64,000 nt of DNA from Chimonanthus salicifolius. Lineage: Eukaryota > Streptophyta > Magnoliopsida > Laurales > Calycanthaceae. The notes below the pieces were generated by a model. It did no database searches. It saw only the letters and a program-made list of their open reading frames with translations, and was not told the origin of the DNA. The position numbers and the translations under genes were made by a program. This document shows positions 11,601 through 22,534 of this stretch, piece by piece; the first letter of the stretch is position 1; every line of letters starts with the position of its first letter. The DNA is taken from NCBI GenBank assembly GCA_013350335.1, contig CM023537.1, positions 8,547,438-8,611,437 on the forward strand, given 5' to 3'.

Positions 11601-14600
11601 TAATAACCAGTGAAATAGGTTTGATTTATAAGTTGCTTTTGTTGATTATGGAGTTTATTGGCCTTACAAAATAAAAGTAAATTTTAATTTTATCAAAGTA
11701 TGAAACTGTAGCTTGATCTTAAATTTCATCAACCTAATATGTAAGCTCCATTTTAAGTATAAACCATTTAATTTAAGCAATTAAAGTGTGATTATTCATT
11801 TTATGTATATTTCATGAGCTCATATTGGATGGTTAAAAGCCTTACATGATATGACTTGGAATATTGCCAATCTCTAACATCTTATTTCATTCGGAGAGGC
11901 AAATGTACCTATATACATGCTACAAATCCTATTTTGATGGGGGGTCCACACAAAATTTCTGCAGACTTTCATACATTCCAGTTCACCATCTTCATGTTCC
12001 AATTCCAACAAGAAACAGCGAAACAGAAACTTGCACTTTCCTCTTTCCACTCCGTCTTCTTCTCCAGTGGTTTTTCCTTTCATCTTCTCTTCTCCTATAT
12101 TGGGTTCTGAAATACACAATCACAAAGGATATTTCTACTCATCTCCTCGGCTGGTACAGAAATAAAGGGAAATCCCTCTATTTCACACCCCTCCCTCAGA
12201 CGTCTCGTTGAAAAGATTCCAAGGAAATAGTTTACGACATGGATCTAACAAACCTCTTACTAATTCCTTGATCAAGCCACCCAAGCGAGTTACCTTATAT
12301 GTATTTTATGTTTTTCTATCAAATTCGAGACATCCAAACAACCCCTTATCCAACAAGATGATTTTTTATAGGAAACATACGCAAGCAATGTCCTTTTGCA
12401 CCCATGTTGGCTCCACTGGGCAGAGTACACAAAAATCCATGCGGCTCGATTCTTGGGGGATGGACCTTGGGGTATGTAAGGAAAAATAATCAAGCGTGGG
12501 AGACCAGACCATATTATGTTCAACTCTTGCATCTCCACCATTCATATATGAAATTTGAAATTTTAAAATATAAGTTTTTCAAAATGAGTGGTGGAGATGT
12601 AGAAGACCTGAAACATTAAAATCTGTACGTATATTGCAATACATCAACAGAGAAAAACAAGAACAAAACTACAACACAAAAGCTCACTTTTACGTAATTT
12701 CCATATGTTCGTTGTCCAGGGCAATCTATACCAGAACTAGCTTCTGAAGCTGGACAAGGACTGCACTTTCTTAAAAGCGGTAGCCCGAAGGAAATAACTG
12801 ATGTTATCAAGGATATAAGGCACGCTTCAATGATCTGTGACATTGAGGGGAGGAAACAAAAAAGATAAAAGGTCAAAAGAAGTATATAAACATAGAATCA
12901 CAAACAATGAAGTAAATAGATATAAGCACTGGCTCATAGGTAAACATATGATTTATGCACTTGCTCATGTACAAACAATTGATCATAGGTCCCCTAACTT
13001 ACCTTAACTCTATTCCCCTTCTTATGCAAGTATGTCCGGCGCCAACGAGTAATAGAAAGAGTTAGCTGATTAAATAAGGCTCCTAAAACGAAAAAGAAAA
13101 CATATTGAGAATCCATATTCATTCTTGAGTACATTCAAATTTGCTCTGGTGACCATAGCTTCCAAAGATCCTACCAAGAAGACCTCCAATAACCCCAATT
13201 ACAGCCATGGGTAATAGTTCCTGGAATGAATAATCTTCTTGACCACTAAGAAAGATTTAGCAGAGGTTAGAACATGCAGACAGTAGTAATAGTTGCTTCA
13301 AAACATGCCAATACAATCAATGGAGGAAACAAGGTTTTATGCTCTAACCCTGATATGTCCCAGATGATAAAGCCACCTGAACCAAAGTGCCCACATTTGC
13401 CACTCTTGCACAATCCCATTGCAGAACGTACCACAACAGCCACAACAGCAGAAGTGAAAAAGACACGCCACATAAGTTGACTCCTCCACCTTCAATAATA
13501 GAAACATAATTATTTTGTCTCACCCTGTAAGAGAATCTATCGAATCAAGGCAGCCATTCAAGAAGACCTACTCCATTTGATATTCTACATGTTTGACCAT
13601 GACAACTGGTTATTTGCAGGAAATCTAATACAATTACATGAATCTACTCAAGGAAAAATTCTTACATGGAATTTTCCCCTAAGGCGGTCACCGGATGTAA
13701 CCTTCATGCAGTGAAGGTCTTGCCGGGCCCACCTTGGTCCCAATCACACCCACCTACCTCTCATGAATTAGATCCTTACTCAAGTTAACCTCATTCCCAC
13801 TTAAATGGACCATTAATCTAACTGCGTAAAGTTTACACCGTCGAATAAAATTGAATCTTTTGGGACTTAAAAAAAATGGCTTTACTTATCCGCTTAAGGT
13901 GATTTTTGATAAACATCCAATTCAAGTAATGACTTTTCCAACCAACCCATCCAAATGGGCCCATGTGGGGCCCACATGCAAGTACTGCAAATAAGGCACC
14001 TTAGGGGATCCAAGTCTTATATATATGATTGAGGCAAGCCCCATTCGGAAAGAAAACAATAGCTCTCCCCTCCCTCCTTCTACTAGGACCCTTAAAAACA
14101 CATATATAGGTAATTGAAGGCCGACTAGAATTGATAGAAAATGGATATGATGATTATGATGATCTGCAATATAGGGTGATTCTAGTTCTACCAGCACAGC
14201 TGAACTTCTGTCTTGTCTTTTTTTTTTTTTTTTTACCCTTTTTCTTTACATGGTTGGCACTAAAGTATAGTTTAAATTCAAGAATATATTGAAGTAGACA
14301 TTTTAAGAATATATATACCAAGAAGTAACCTCTTCAAGTGCAAATAAGACACCCCCAACTGGAGCTCTAAATGCAGCAGCAACACCCGCTGCACATCCAC
14401 ATGTTACCTACCAAAGCATTGAAGTCCAGTCATCACAGGCAAAACATGATTAAAAAATGATAGCAAGCCAACAGAAACTTCTTTCAAAAAAAAAAAAGGG
14501 GTACTGTTAATAAAACAACAGCAACAACCATTTAATAAAATAACAACAACAGTAGTAGAACGAGCATGAGCAGTAGCAGTAGTAATAAAAACAACAATAA

Positions 14601-14711
14601 CAACAATAATAGTTCTTTTAAAAAAAATATATAGTAGTAGTAGTAGTAATAGTAATAGTAGTAACAACACTCATGGGTTGGAGTGACAAAATGAATACTA
14701 TTTCCACGAAA

Positions 14712-14747
<36 letters not shown>

Positions 14748-17700
14748 TGTATTTTTTCTAATTTTAAATGGGAAAAAAGTGAAATATGAACCCATAAAAT
14801 TTAAAAAAGAAAAAGAAAAAAAGTTCCATGTAATTGATTATTCCATACACTTCTAAAACTCCAACAAGTGACTGCCTTCAATCCTATTTGTTACGTGGAA
14901 ATGACTTCTTTTATGCTAAAATTATGATATAGGTTCATAAAGACATGAGACAAGTGCTGTCAATATGTTTGAGCCTAATATCGGCCCCACCTCTAGTGAA
15001 TCCAAACCAAACAATCATCTCCAACCCACCAATTGGAATACATCCAAGTTTCTCCCATTTAGAGTAATATTCACCATTGGATGAATCACTTTACATTTAC
15101 AACAACAAATTTATTGGGCCCTAGAATTCTAGTATCACTATCCAGCTCAATAATTTTTGCTCAACCCTACTCCATGATGGCCTTTCAACCCCACCCTCTC
15201 CCAATCTCCCATGATTGGTTTTGGTCTAAACATCGATTACGGCATCACTAATCCACATCCTCATGTCAAGCTATCTACGAGATGGTCATATCTGTAGTAG
15301 AAACACGAGAAACGCTGAAGCATAAAAGCACATAAAGTTTACACAGATTTCAATTGAACTATCTAAAATTTCCATCCGCAGCACATATCCCATCTTGGGA
15401 AAACACAGCATGTATCCAGTACCACTTTCAAAGAAAGTAGCAACTGAATTCTAAAAACAGAAAAGAGAAAATTCCCACACACTAGATCAAATAAGATTAT
15501 GATATGCTATTTTAACTCCCCAAACAAAAGATTTTGATGAAGATTCAAAAAAAAAGGGAGTTGATAGTGATTATACCCAACCACAAAAAGGAAAGAAAAG
15601 AAGTAGAAGAAGAAGCAATCATCTGCTTACATATTTTTCTTAGTCGATAATATTAGAGCCTAAGGGGTTGTATGGTTAATGTCATGGGCAGAAAGCCCCT
15701 CTGCAAGCTTTATTAAGCCTGTTCCCTCAACAAGCATCAGAAGCAGAAAGCCCCTCTGCAAGCTTTATTAAGCTGAATTGCTAGTGTTGGGAGAAACCCT
15801 GGTCGTGTAGGGGTCAGTTCTATTTTTTCATCTTTGCAATCATATTCATTGCCATTTTGGGGCTCACATGGCCATTGACTACCATGACACTAGGTTTGGC
15901 ATTCCTGAGTGATGAAAGTTGTCAAGAGGAACTTCTTTCCTCATTAACAAGAACACTCCTTGGCTGCTATTAGCTGGGCTATAAAGTGACGTGTCATTCT
16001 ATGGAGAATGCAAATGTTATTTAGGATATCCCTGACATTTTGGGCAATTTTGAGATCTAATTATTACGTTTTAAAAGAGAATATTGATGTCCCATTTGTG
16101 CATACCCTTCTAGAAAAGTAAATACAGAGCTGAAAACCTTGCTTAAAGGGAATTGGGTGTCAAACCACCCTAAAATAGGAAATTTGCAGTCCTGTTTTTT
16201 TTTTTTTTTTTGAGCGGTGACAAAAGAATCTATTAAAAAGAAATATTGTACATGAATAAACTCCTTGGGGTCTAAAAGGTATAGACCTACGGTAGGCCAA
16301 AAAGAAAAAGGTACAACATTCCCCAAGACCCCTATGAGTACACCAAACACTCCTCTGAAATACAACAATATTACAGGTCCTGAGATCCATCGTATGTGAA
16401 ACACTCCAATTATATTAGAACCCACCCCATTTTTGGCAAAAAAGTCAACCACCCTGTTTGCCGATCTCCGAACCGGAATGAAAGAGATCTCTCCTCCTGA
16501 ACAGACGCCCACTTTATTGCATTTGTAGAGTCTCCTTCCACAATTAGTTTTCCCCTCCCTAAATGTGACCATATGGACAAGGCTCTCATTATACTAATAA
16601 GTACTGGCTCATTTGAATCCTTCTGGCCTATCGATTCAGAGAAGACTATTGATGTCATGCCGGTACAATCACGTAACACCCCTCCTATACCTGCCGGACC
16701 CGGTTTTCCCCTATCTGCTCCGTCAACGTTAAACTTATGTGTGTCTGGTTGAGGAGGGCACCAGGAGGCTTGGCCACAAATCGGGTTGTCTTCTATTATT
16801 GTTCTTAGTTTCTCTCTTTTCTTTCCATACTAAATTACCCTCGCTCAAAAATAAATAAATAGGACTCCAAAGATGACTACTGAAAACAACACACTTAGTC
16901 CACAACCAGCACCAATTTCAAAGAAATTAGCAAATTATAATTCTGAAATCACGTGGACTTCCTACTATCCACATAGCTACTCTGTTGTAAAGGATAACAC
17001 TACCAAAGCATCAACGGTTGAAATTAAATCAGTGTCAAACGTGACATTGAAGAATAAACATGAGATGAAAAACCCAATGAATAATCTCAAACAATACTTT
17101 CACATCAAACATCCTTCAAACATGAAGAAAGTTACTTACAAGATCTCGACGATCTCTGTCACTTTTAAAAACTTGTAGCCACCTTGAGCTTAAATGATAT
17201 TTCGTGGATCCACCCTGAAAACATTTAGAGCATTTACAAAATATGACATTGCCCGAAGCCCTGAACCATAGCCGATCAGATGATCTAACAAGATATGATG
17301 AATGATATGCTTTTTACAGCATTTAAGAACCGTTACACAAATTCACATCATCCACTATCTGTTATTATGTTGAAGTAATACCCAAAAGAAGTATGAACAC
17401 TAGGAAACATAGAATAAACATGGTGCTCCACAAACTGCTTATGAACAAAATCAGAAATCTAAAATGAAGTTCCTATGTCATTTGCAAACAATATAGCATT
17501 AGTTATTCAGACCAAAAAAAAATCAACTAATTATAAGTGTGGTGATAAGCTAGACAAAATAATCTGTATGTTCAGTTGAACTGAGAGATCAGAGTAAATG
17601 ACAGTGTGAACTGTAAACAATATAGATCTTGATCCTTAGGGGCAGCCATACAACAAAAAAGAAGTTTAGATTTGGATGATTACAAATAAAAGTAGAGACT

Positions 17701-20700
17701 AGAAGAGTGTCGTGAAATACTGAGATTGCTGAGTGCCACTTCAATAAAAATAAGAATTCCTTTCAATGACCATTTTACCTATTATGTGCAGATAAAGGGT
17801 TTGGACTTTTAGAGCAATGCCTAAGATAAGAATCAAACGTCTTCCAAAACCAATTTGGATTTATACCAAGTAAATCAACAATAGGAGTTATCAATTATTG
17901 AGACAATTCCCTTCATTCTGAGTATATATCTCCTATATACTCATATCCTTCTTATGTACTCTTTTCTTATTTTAATGGAATTAAGTCGTTAATGTTTCAA
18001 AAAAAAATTATTGAGACAATTCATGATGAAGTTTAGAGGGAAAAAGAAAAATGAAAAATTTACACACGGTTTTTATGAACTTAGCAAAGACCTTTGATAG
18101 GGAATCAGGTAATTAATTTGGAAAAAGATTGGAAAGAACTGCATATATTAATATTATAGAAGATATAGATGAAGGGGCAACATCAGGTATAGTGACAATG
18201 TGTGAAAGGATAATAAACTTCCTAATTGAAGCACCTCAACAATAGTTTGCTTTGAGCCCTTAGTTATTTGTATTATTTTATGGACAACATAACGTAAAAA
18301 GTCCAAGGTGATGTTCCATGGTGCATGTTGGTTGCAAACAATATAGCAATAATTTTTTTTTTAAACATTGGCGACTTAATATCATTAAAAAGAAGGAAGT
18401 ACAGAGAAGGGATCTGAGTATAGGAGATATAATGATATATACTCAGAGCCAAAGATAAGGAAAAGAAACAAGAAAAAGAACACAGAAAAAATAAGAAATT
18501 AAAAAAAAAAAAAAAATACATCAAATAGACCACCCAACACAAGTTCCAAATGTAACCCCCAATCCCAAAAGTCAAGGCGGTGAAGATGAAAAAACTTCCA
18601 AAGATGGACTTTGTAATTGAACACTAGCTTTCGCCAAACAATATAGAAATAACTAATGAGACAAAGAACAAATCAAACAATAAACTATAATTGTGGAGGG
18701 AAAATTTTGAGATAAAAATTCGTAGAACAAAGACAAAATTTTGGCGGTCAAGAATGCACTTGAGATGCGGGAGGTATTGGGTTCAAATCACTCTCAACAC
18801 ACAAGGGTCACTCCCCATAGTGTTACACAGTGAGTGTGGATAGGGAAGTTTGCACATGTCCCAAGGATTAGACAGGTGCTCTAAGAGGCCTGGACACCAT
18901 GGTCTTCAAAAGAAAAAGAAAAATCGTAAGTGGACTTTTCAGTCAATCTGAAAACAGAAGTATGAACCCAACAAAATTGAAAATGACATTAGCACATTAT
19001 GATAATTTTAGATACTTGGGTGCAAACATGAAACCAAAGGAGATCTAAAGTGGACATAGCCAGTAGAATGGGTGCAAGGTGAGCTATTTGCACACAAGCT
19101 AAGGAAGTTTAATATAATAGAAGAGTACCATGTCAACTAGAAGGGAAATTCTACAAGACAAAAGCTAGACTCATGACACCATATGGAGAAAAATGTTGGA
19201 CAACAAGGAATAAGAAACCCGCACAAGTAGATCAGTTGGTCTAAGCTTTTAGGATTAGACTAGAGGTCTTGGGTTCAACTCCTCCCGGGCTTACCTGATA
19301 CACGAGGCTTGCAGGTGGTTTCGTATATCGTGATTAGTCTCACCTCCAATGTGGGGTGGGGATACCCATGTAATTCCCAAAAAAAAAAAAGGAAAAAGAA
19401 ATAGATAAATAGTAACTAATATGCATATGTAAATTCTAGACGAGCTTGTGGCACAAATGGTAGGTGGTCATTGTTACAACGAGAGGGATGTGGGTTCGAA
19501 TCATTTAACCATCTCAAAAAGAAAAAAACTATGGATCTAGACATGGACACCAATTGCAAGCAACATCTTTTGTTAGAAAAAATGAAGTGCGAGACACATC
19601 AATGCTTTTGGGAGGAATAACTATCAAACTATAAGTCCTTAAATTCCGGAGTTTTAAAGACAACAACAAAGAATATTAGATATCATTTTAGAAGCACTGG
19701 GAGATCGCCGTTTGTGTGTATGGAAGAAAAAAGGAATGAAAGAGTTGGCTCCGCCCGGAATAAGATAAGAGGAAAACTGCTTGGATATCAATGACTTTGC
19801 TAGGGAGATGGAACGACTGCACGCAGAGGTGCGTGAGGGGGGGAGCAAAGCAAGGATAGAAATGTAAAGCCACGCCGGAGAGCGCAGGAGTTTGAGGTTG
19901 GTGATGAAGTGTGGTCCTGAGAAAGGAAGTCAGGCAGAGAGACGCGGTCAATTGCGGCAGCGAAGGATTTTTCCATTTAGGATTCTGGAGAAATACAACG
20001 ACAATGCTTAGCAACCAAGGTAGAACTCCCCGCAGAGTTTGGTGTTAGGATTGGGTATCCATCCCAAAGACTAGCATATTAGGTGGAGTAACCCAAGTCC
20101 TTTATAAATCTCTAGATCTCCCTCTCCACTTACAATGTGGAACTCGTTCACAACCCCAACAATCTCCCCCTTGAACGAGGCCAACCATCTTGTCTATCTT
20201 AAGGATCTCTTGAGTCCACATGAGGTAACCTGAAACCTAGCTCTGATACCACTTGCTAGGATTGGTATTCATCCCAAAAGACCAGCCTATTAGGTGGAGT
20301 GACCCAAGTCCTTTATAAATCTCTAGATCTCCCTCTACACTTAGAATGTGGGACTCGCTGCACAGCCCCAAAATTTGGAACGTCCCAAACGTTTAACGTT
20401 TCAGAATTGAGCCGTTTTTATGGACACGAGAGCGCAGAGGGCGAAGAAGAGGGAAGAGCCGTGACGGGTGAGCACGGAGAACCGTCGGGAACCGAAGAGA
20501 AAACAGCAACGACCAGAGGAGGATCACATAGACGAACATAAAAACTCTCATGGCAGAGGTTGATTGGTTGTATAGAGGTCTATAGTTTCCATTTAAATTA
20601 GGCTACAGATCTTTGGCCGCTTACGGAACGTAGGCAGCGAGTTCAGTTGTAGGGAAAAAAAATTATAAAAATCAAAATGTCCATAGACTCCATACAGATT

Positions 20701-22534
20701 TAGCATGTGCACCACTCAATCTTCAGAGCAGTGAGTGCTTACTTGTCCAAGCAATGAAGCAATACAAGCACCTGTGTGGACAAGTGGGCCTTCTTTTCCA
20801 AGAGCAAGCCCACCTCCTACTGAACCAATGCTTCCAAATATCTGAAAAAACAAAGCACGGCGAGATATTTAAGTTATAAACAGGAAACACATTAATCAAA
20901 GCAAAGCACAATAAAACTTATTTACAATGACCTACCTTTCCAATCAAAGTTCTGAAAAGAAGAATGCCATATGTGTCAACACCTGTCAATTAAGTACGAT
21001 TGGAGTCGCACAATTCTCTATAAAGTTCTAAAAAGAAAGAAATATAACAAAAAACATGGTGATGTATAAGCAGGACTTACCATTCAAATAACCTTTAATT
21101 TCAGGAATACCAGATCCTGCAGCTGCTGGTGCAAATTGTGTCACGATGAACACAGAAGAAAAGACCAAAGCCAAGTTGATCAATATGTACACAATGAAAC
21201 CCGCAAAATATGACCACTGTATTATGGAGAAAGTTGCTGCAAACTTCCAACCGGCAAAGTTTTCTACAGCTAGATTGATAAATATGGCAGCATATCCAGT
21301 TCCTGATAATTTAAAATAACATCAAGATCAAACATCCTTTCATATTAGAGCCTGTATTTACTCCTGGCCATTTCAAGAGTATAAAATTCTCTCGTTATTT
21401 CAGGGAACTAAACCGAAACAACAACAATAATAATAAACAGGAAAAGCAAAAATTTCAGCACTTCCGAAATCTGAAGGAGCCAAGCACAGCATGTATCAAC
21501 CAGAAATCAAGTACTGTAATGTGTTAGAATAATATGTTATATGGAAATGAATAACATCACAAGAATTTACTTATCTCTATATCATTTAAGTAAAGCTAAA
21601 AGGTGTGCCGGGCTCAGTAACACCCAATAGAAAGGGATCCAAACCACAGGTTAGTCGCATACACATACTATTGGGTTGGCCTTAGGGTCTAAAGCCGAGC
21701 CTAATCTTAACCATTGATATCACAGTCCCTAAAATTTCACCGGCAATAAAGAATGGAGTTTGAATATGAATAATGAAAAGATTGTAATCCAAAGGCAGAC
21801 ATTGATCGAATGGGTTTTAAAGTGGGCACCTAAAAATTCTAGGAGTAGGAGTGCATGAAAGATTTGGATTGGTCAGAAGTGGGCCCTAGTGAAAAAAAAA
21901 AAAAAAATTTTCAGAAAGTTCCTTCGTTTAAGTTGCCATCTGTTCGAACTTCGTACTATATTTTGAAAATTAGGATTTTGTATTACTTATCATAACGTGA
22001 TTGTATCAGCCATGATACTGCCATACTCTACTCACATGGCCTTGTCTAATTAGGGGCTACACTAACTTACATCATTCTCAATTCTAACAAGTATGATAAA
22101 TCAACTAAACAGATAAGAAAAAACGTACATAATTCAAGAAGGCAATTTGGAAAAAAAAAAAAAAGAACAAAGAATCCTTCTTCTTACCAATACCGATCAG
22201 CAGTGAGAATAACCACTTCACCATCACATAATATCCAGTGTAGAGCTTCCCTCTCTGCGCCTGTTTGAACATCAAAAGACAACAAAAAAGCCCCATATAA
22301 CTCAAATATAATTCATCAGCAAAACTGAATAGAAAAGCTAAAATACTCAACCTGATCCTCCCGGTATGCATAATTCTCGATGATCTCATAGTCGAGGCTC
22401 TCGACATATCGACTGCTGTCAGTCGCTGATGTTGAGGGCTCCAAGCCATTTGACTCAGCTTCCTCCGATGCAGGGAGACGGGACCAGACGAGCTTGGCCG
22501 TCTCGATCCCGTTGTGGAGGTGGTTGGACAACAT
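2723..22534 (-). CDS. CLC-d: CLC-d-type chloride channel / Cl-/H+ exchanger, 23 exons
   Basis: This is a voltage-gated chloride channel family protein; the Arabidopsis CLC-d homologue acts at the trans-Golgi network in luminal ion and pH balance. Exons in coding order: 22352-22534, 22188-22260, 21081-21302, 20936-20982, 20743-20841, 17140-17214, 14319-14407, 13349-13489, 13175-13245, 13003-13082, 12688-12834, 10103-10165, 9880-9954, 4557-4708, 4336-4471, 4103-4234, 3932-4009, 3790-3845, 3550-3636, 3306-3462, 3108-3209, 2983-3024, 2723-2806. They sum to 2,391 nt (796 residues), close to the usual length, and every junction is GT-AG. Landmarks: selectivity motif GSGIPE at 148-153 (Ser, as expected for chloride rather than nitrate), gating Glu192 in GKEGP, proton Glu259 by spacing, GQFVP at 473-477, Tyr485, then two CBS domains from about residue 570 to 755. 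The start Met opens the conserved MLSNHL N-terminus. The last exon is the least certain: it has the KPLLE motif but a divergent tail. Confidence 0.95.
6323..6712 (-). pseudogene. Captured C-terminal fragment of an NDR1/HIN1-like (LEA_2) gene
   Basis: This 129-codon open frame lies inside the hAT-type element, in the same direction as CLC-d. From about residue 35 it reads like the C-terminal half of plant NHL/LEA-14-type proteins: [19 protein letters not shown], then [15 protein letters not shown], then [12 protein letters not shown] and a final SSC(N)FKFRL followed by a natural TGA stop. The first 34 residues are not recognisable as family sequence. Normal NHL proteins have a cytosolic N-terminus and a membrane anchor before this region; both are missing here. 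The frame is intact with no internal stop, so capture is recent or the ORF has been kept. No intron is visible. Whether it is expressed cannot be told from sequence. It could also be a dead passenger. Confidence 0.85.
6771..6834 (-). promoter_or_regulatory. Promoter-like segment inside the hAT element (TATA and telo-boxes)
   Basis: On the minus strand AATATAAAACCC (TATA-like, about 6825-6834) is followed by two telo-boxes AAACCCTAA (6819-6827 and 6804-6812) and a third related motif at 6771-6780. A CT-rich leader then precedes the ATG at 6712. This layout resembles promoters of plant housekeeping genes. The call is inference from motifs only. Confidence 0.45.
7385..8362 (+). mobile_element. 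5'-truncated LINE with RNase H domain (copy 1)
   Basis: This is a decayed non-LTR retrotransposon 3' end inside the Copia element. Its first part (about 7385-7730) matches the stretch after the RT zinc-binding domain (ILWTSWKE and VFEGKA). The RNase H (RVT_3-type) domain is at 7801-8169, with [20 protein letters not shown] and [13 protein letters not shown] visible. A non-coding tail ends in TTACTGCTAAAAAAAAA. Copies 2 and 3 at 16.2-16.8 and 23.65-24.9 kb share the domain and the CTGCT/CCGCTC-poly-A terminus, so they belong to one family. Confidence 0.82.
8634..8790. repeat. Long (CT)n microsatellite grading into C-rich and CA/CG repeats
   Basis: About 56 bp of pure CT dinucleotides (8634-8689) is followed by C tracts, CCCA/CCACC repeats and three CACGCC units, then CACACA and poly-A. 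It sits in the Copia 3' LTR and is absent from the 5' LTR, so it expanded after insertion. The long open frames on both strands here are repeat artefacts. Confidence 0.9.
10166..12687 (-). other. CLC-d intron 11 (2.5 kb)
   Basis: Apart from the 39-bp tandem repeat at 10802-10879 I see only AT-rich intronic sequence and short overlapping open frames (11856-12619) without family resemblance. No terminal repeats or retroelement domains were recognised. Confidence 0.6.
10802..10879. repeat. Perfect 39-bp tandem duplication
   Basis: The unit beginning CTACTATTACAGGAAAC occupies 10802-10840 and is repeated without change at 10841-10879. It lies in CLC-d intron 11. The lack of any mismatch implies a recent event. 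Confidence 0.95.
14515..14744. repeat. Cluster of simple repeats: AAC/AGT-type, then (AT)n
   Basis: Imperfect AAC, AGT and TAG trinucleotide arrays (14515-14665) are followed by about 15 AT dinucleotides (14716-14744). All are intronic. Confidence 0.85.
15688..15773. repeat. 31-bp direct repeat
   Basis: The unit starting GCAGAAAGCCCCTCTGCAAG is present at 15688-15718 and again, identical, at 15743-15773, separated by 24 bp. It lies in CLC-d intron 6. Confidence 0.9.
16195..16800 (-). mobile_element. 5'-truncated LINE with RNase H domain (copy 2)
   Basis: On the plus strand it begins with poly-T (16195-16211), the poly-A tail of a minus-strand insertion, next to the family terminus CACCGCTC. 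The RNase H domain runs from about 16740 down to 16420: [19 protein letters not shown], then [14 protein letters not shown] and [11 protein letters not shown] frame change separates this from the C-terminal part ([16 protein letters not shown] at about 16420-16480). It is a dead copy in CLC-d intron 6. The 5' boundary is approximate. Confidence 0.82.
17905..18009 (+). mobile_element. LINE 3'-end fragment (second LINE family, plus strand)
   Basis: The sequence TCTGAGTATATATCTCC through ATTAAGTCGTTAATGTTTC and poly-A is repeated, inverted, at 18348-18440. It looks like the 3' terminus of an L1-like element with poly-A at 18000-18009. Confidence 0.6.
18348..18645 (-). mobile_element. LINE 3'-end fragment (second LINE family, minus strand)
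   Basis: Poly-T at 18352-18361 marks the tail. The adjacent sequence, read on the minus strand, matches the plus copy at 17905-18009 (TATTAAGTCGCCAATGTTT). Further upstream on this strand a short coding stretch ([17 protein letters not shown] region) resembles the C-terminal end of plant LINE ORF2, but decay makes this tentative. The pair forms an imperfect inverted repeat about 0.4 kb apart. Confidence 0.6.
18725..18912 (+). mobile_element. tRNA-derived SINE
   Basis: A tRNA-like head with a box-B match (GGGTTCAAATC) is followed by the family body AGTGAGTGTGGATAGGGAAG and TTTGCACATGTCCC(A)AGGATTAG, ending in an A-rich tail near 18905-18925. The same body occurs at 54.3 kb and, as a dimer, at 60.3-60.6 kb. 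Confidence 0.7.
19218..19388 (+). mobile_element. tRNA-derived SINE with 13-bp target duplication
   Basis: The head GTAGATCAGTTGGTCTAAG carries a box-A-like motif, and GGTCTTGGGTTCAACTCC a box B. The body ends GGGGATACCCATGTAATT and poly-A. Flanks AAGGAATAAGAAA (19205-19217) and AAGGAAAAAGAAA (19389-19401) differ at one base. The element at 37444-37635 is the same family inverted. A degraded further copy may lie at 19438-19530. Confidence 0.85.
19690..20640 (-). other. GC-rich exon-like island in CLC-d intron 5, split by a TRIM
   Basis: Both flanks of the TRIM are much richer in GC and CpG than the surrounding intron. In the CLC-d sense direction there are short ATG-led frames: one with a hydrophobic start ([17 protein letters not shown], near 20540) and one starting [17 protein letters not shown] (near 19975). 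Both end at stops after about 50-60 codons. I do not recognise either. The look is of a leader plus first exon of a gene, or a captured fragment; I saw no terminal repeats around it. Confidence 0.4.
20043..20373 (-). mobile_element. TRIM (terminal-repeat retrotransposon in miniature)
   Basis: Two LTRs of 119 and 120 bp (20043-20161 and 20254-20373) share TGyTAGGATTGG starts and an AGTCCTTTATAAATCTCTAG block. Read on the minus strand, the LTR at 20254-20373 is 5'. It is followed by a primer-binding site TGGTATCAGAGC (initiator Met-tRNA complement) at about 20241-20252. A polypurine tract CAAGGGGGAGATTG abuts the other LTR. The internal domain is only 92 bp and non-coding. A perfect 5-bp duplication TTTGG flanks it (20038-20042 and 20374-20378). 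Confidence 0.95.

Larger units (their letters stand above)
14408..17139 (-). other. CLC-d intron 6 (2.7 kb)
   Basis: It contains AAC/TAG-type trinucleotide repeats (about 14515-14665), an (AT)n run (about 14716-14744), a 31-bp direct repeat (15688-15773) and LINE copy 2. The remaining sequence shows nothing recognisable. Confidence 0.7.
17215..20742 (-). other. CLC-d intron 5 (3.5 kb)
   Basis: It contains two LINE 3' ends in opposite orientation, three SINE-like copies, a GC-rich exon-like island and a TRIM element, each listed separately. No CLC-d exon is missing from this interval, because the flanking exons join in frame. Confidence 0.8.

Noticed and set aside
16873..17178. 101-codon plus-strand ORF
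   Set aside because: It overlaps CLC-d exon 6 antisense and low-complexity Asn/Lys/Thr-rich intron sequence; no family match.
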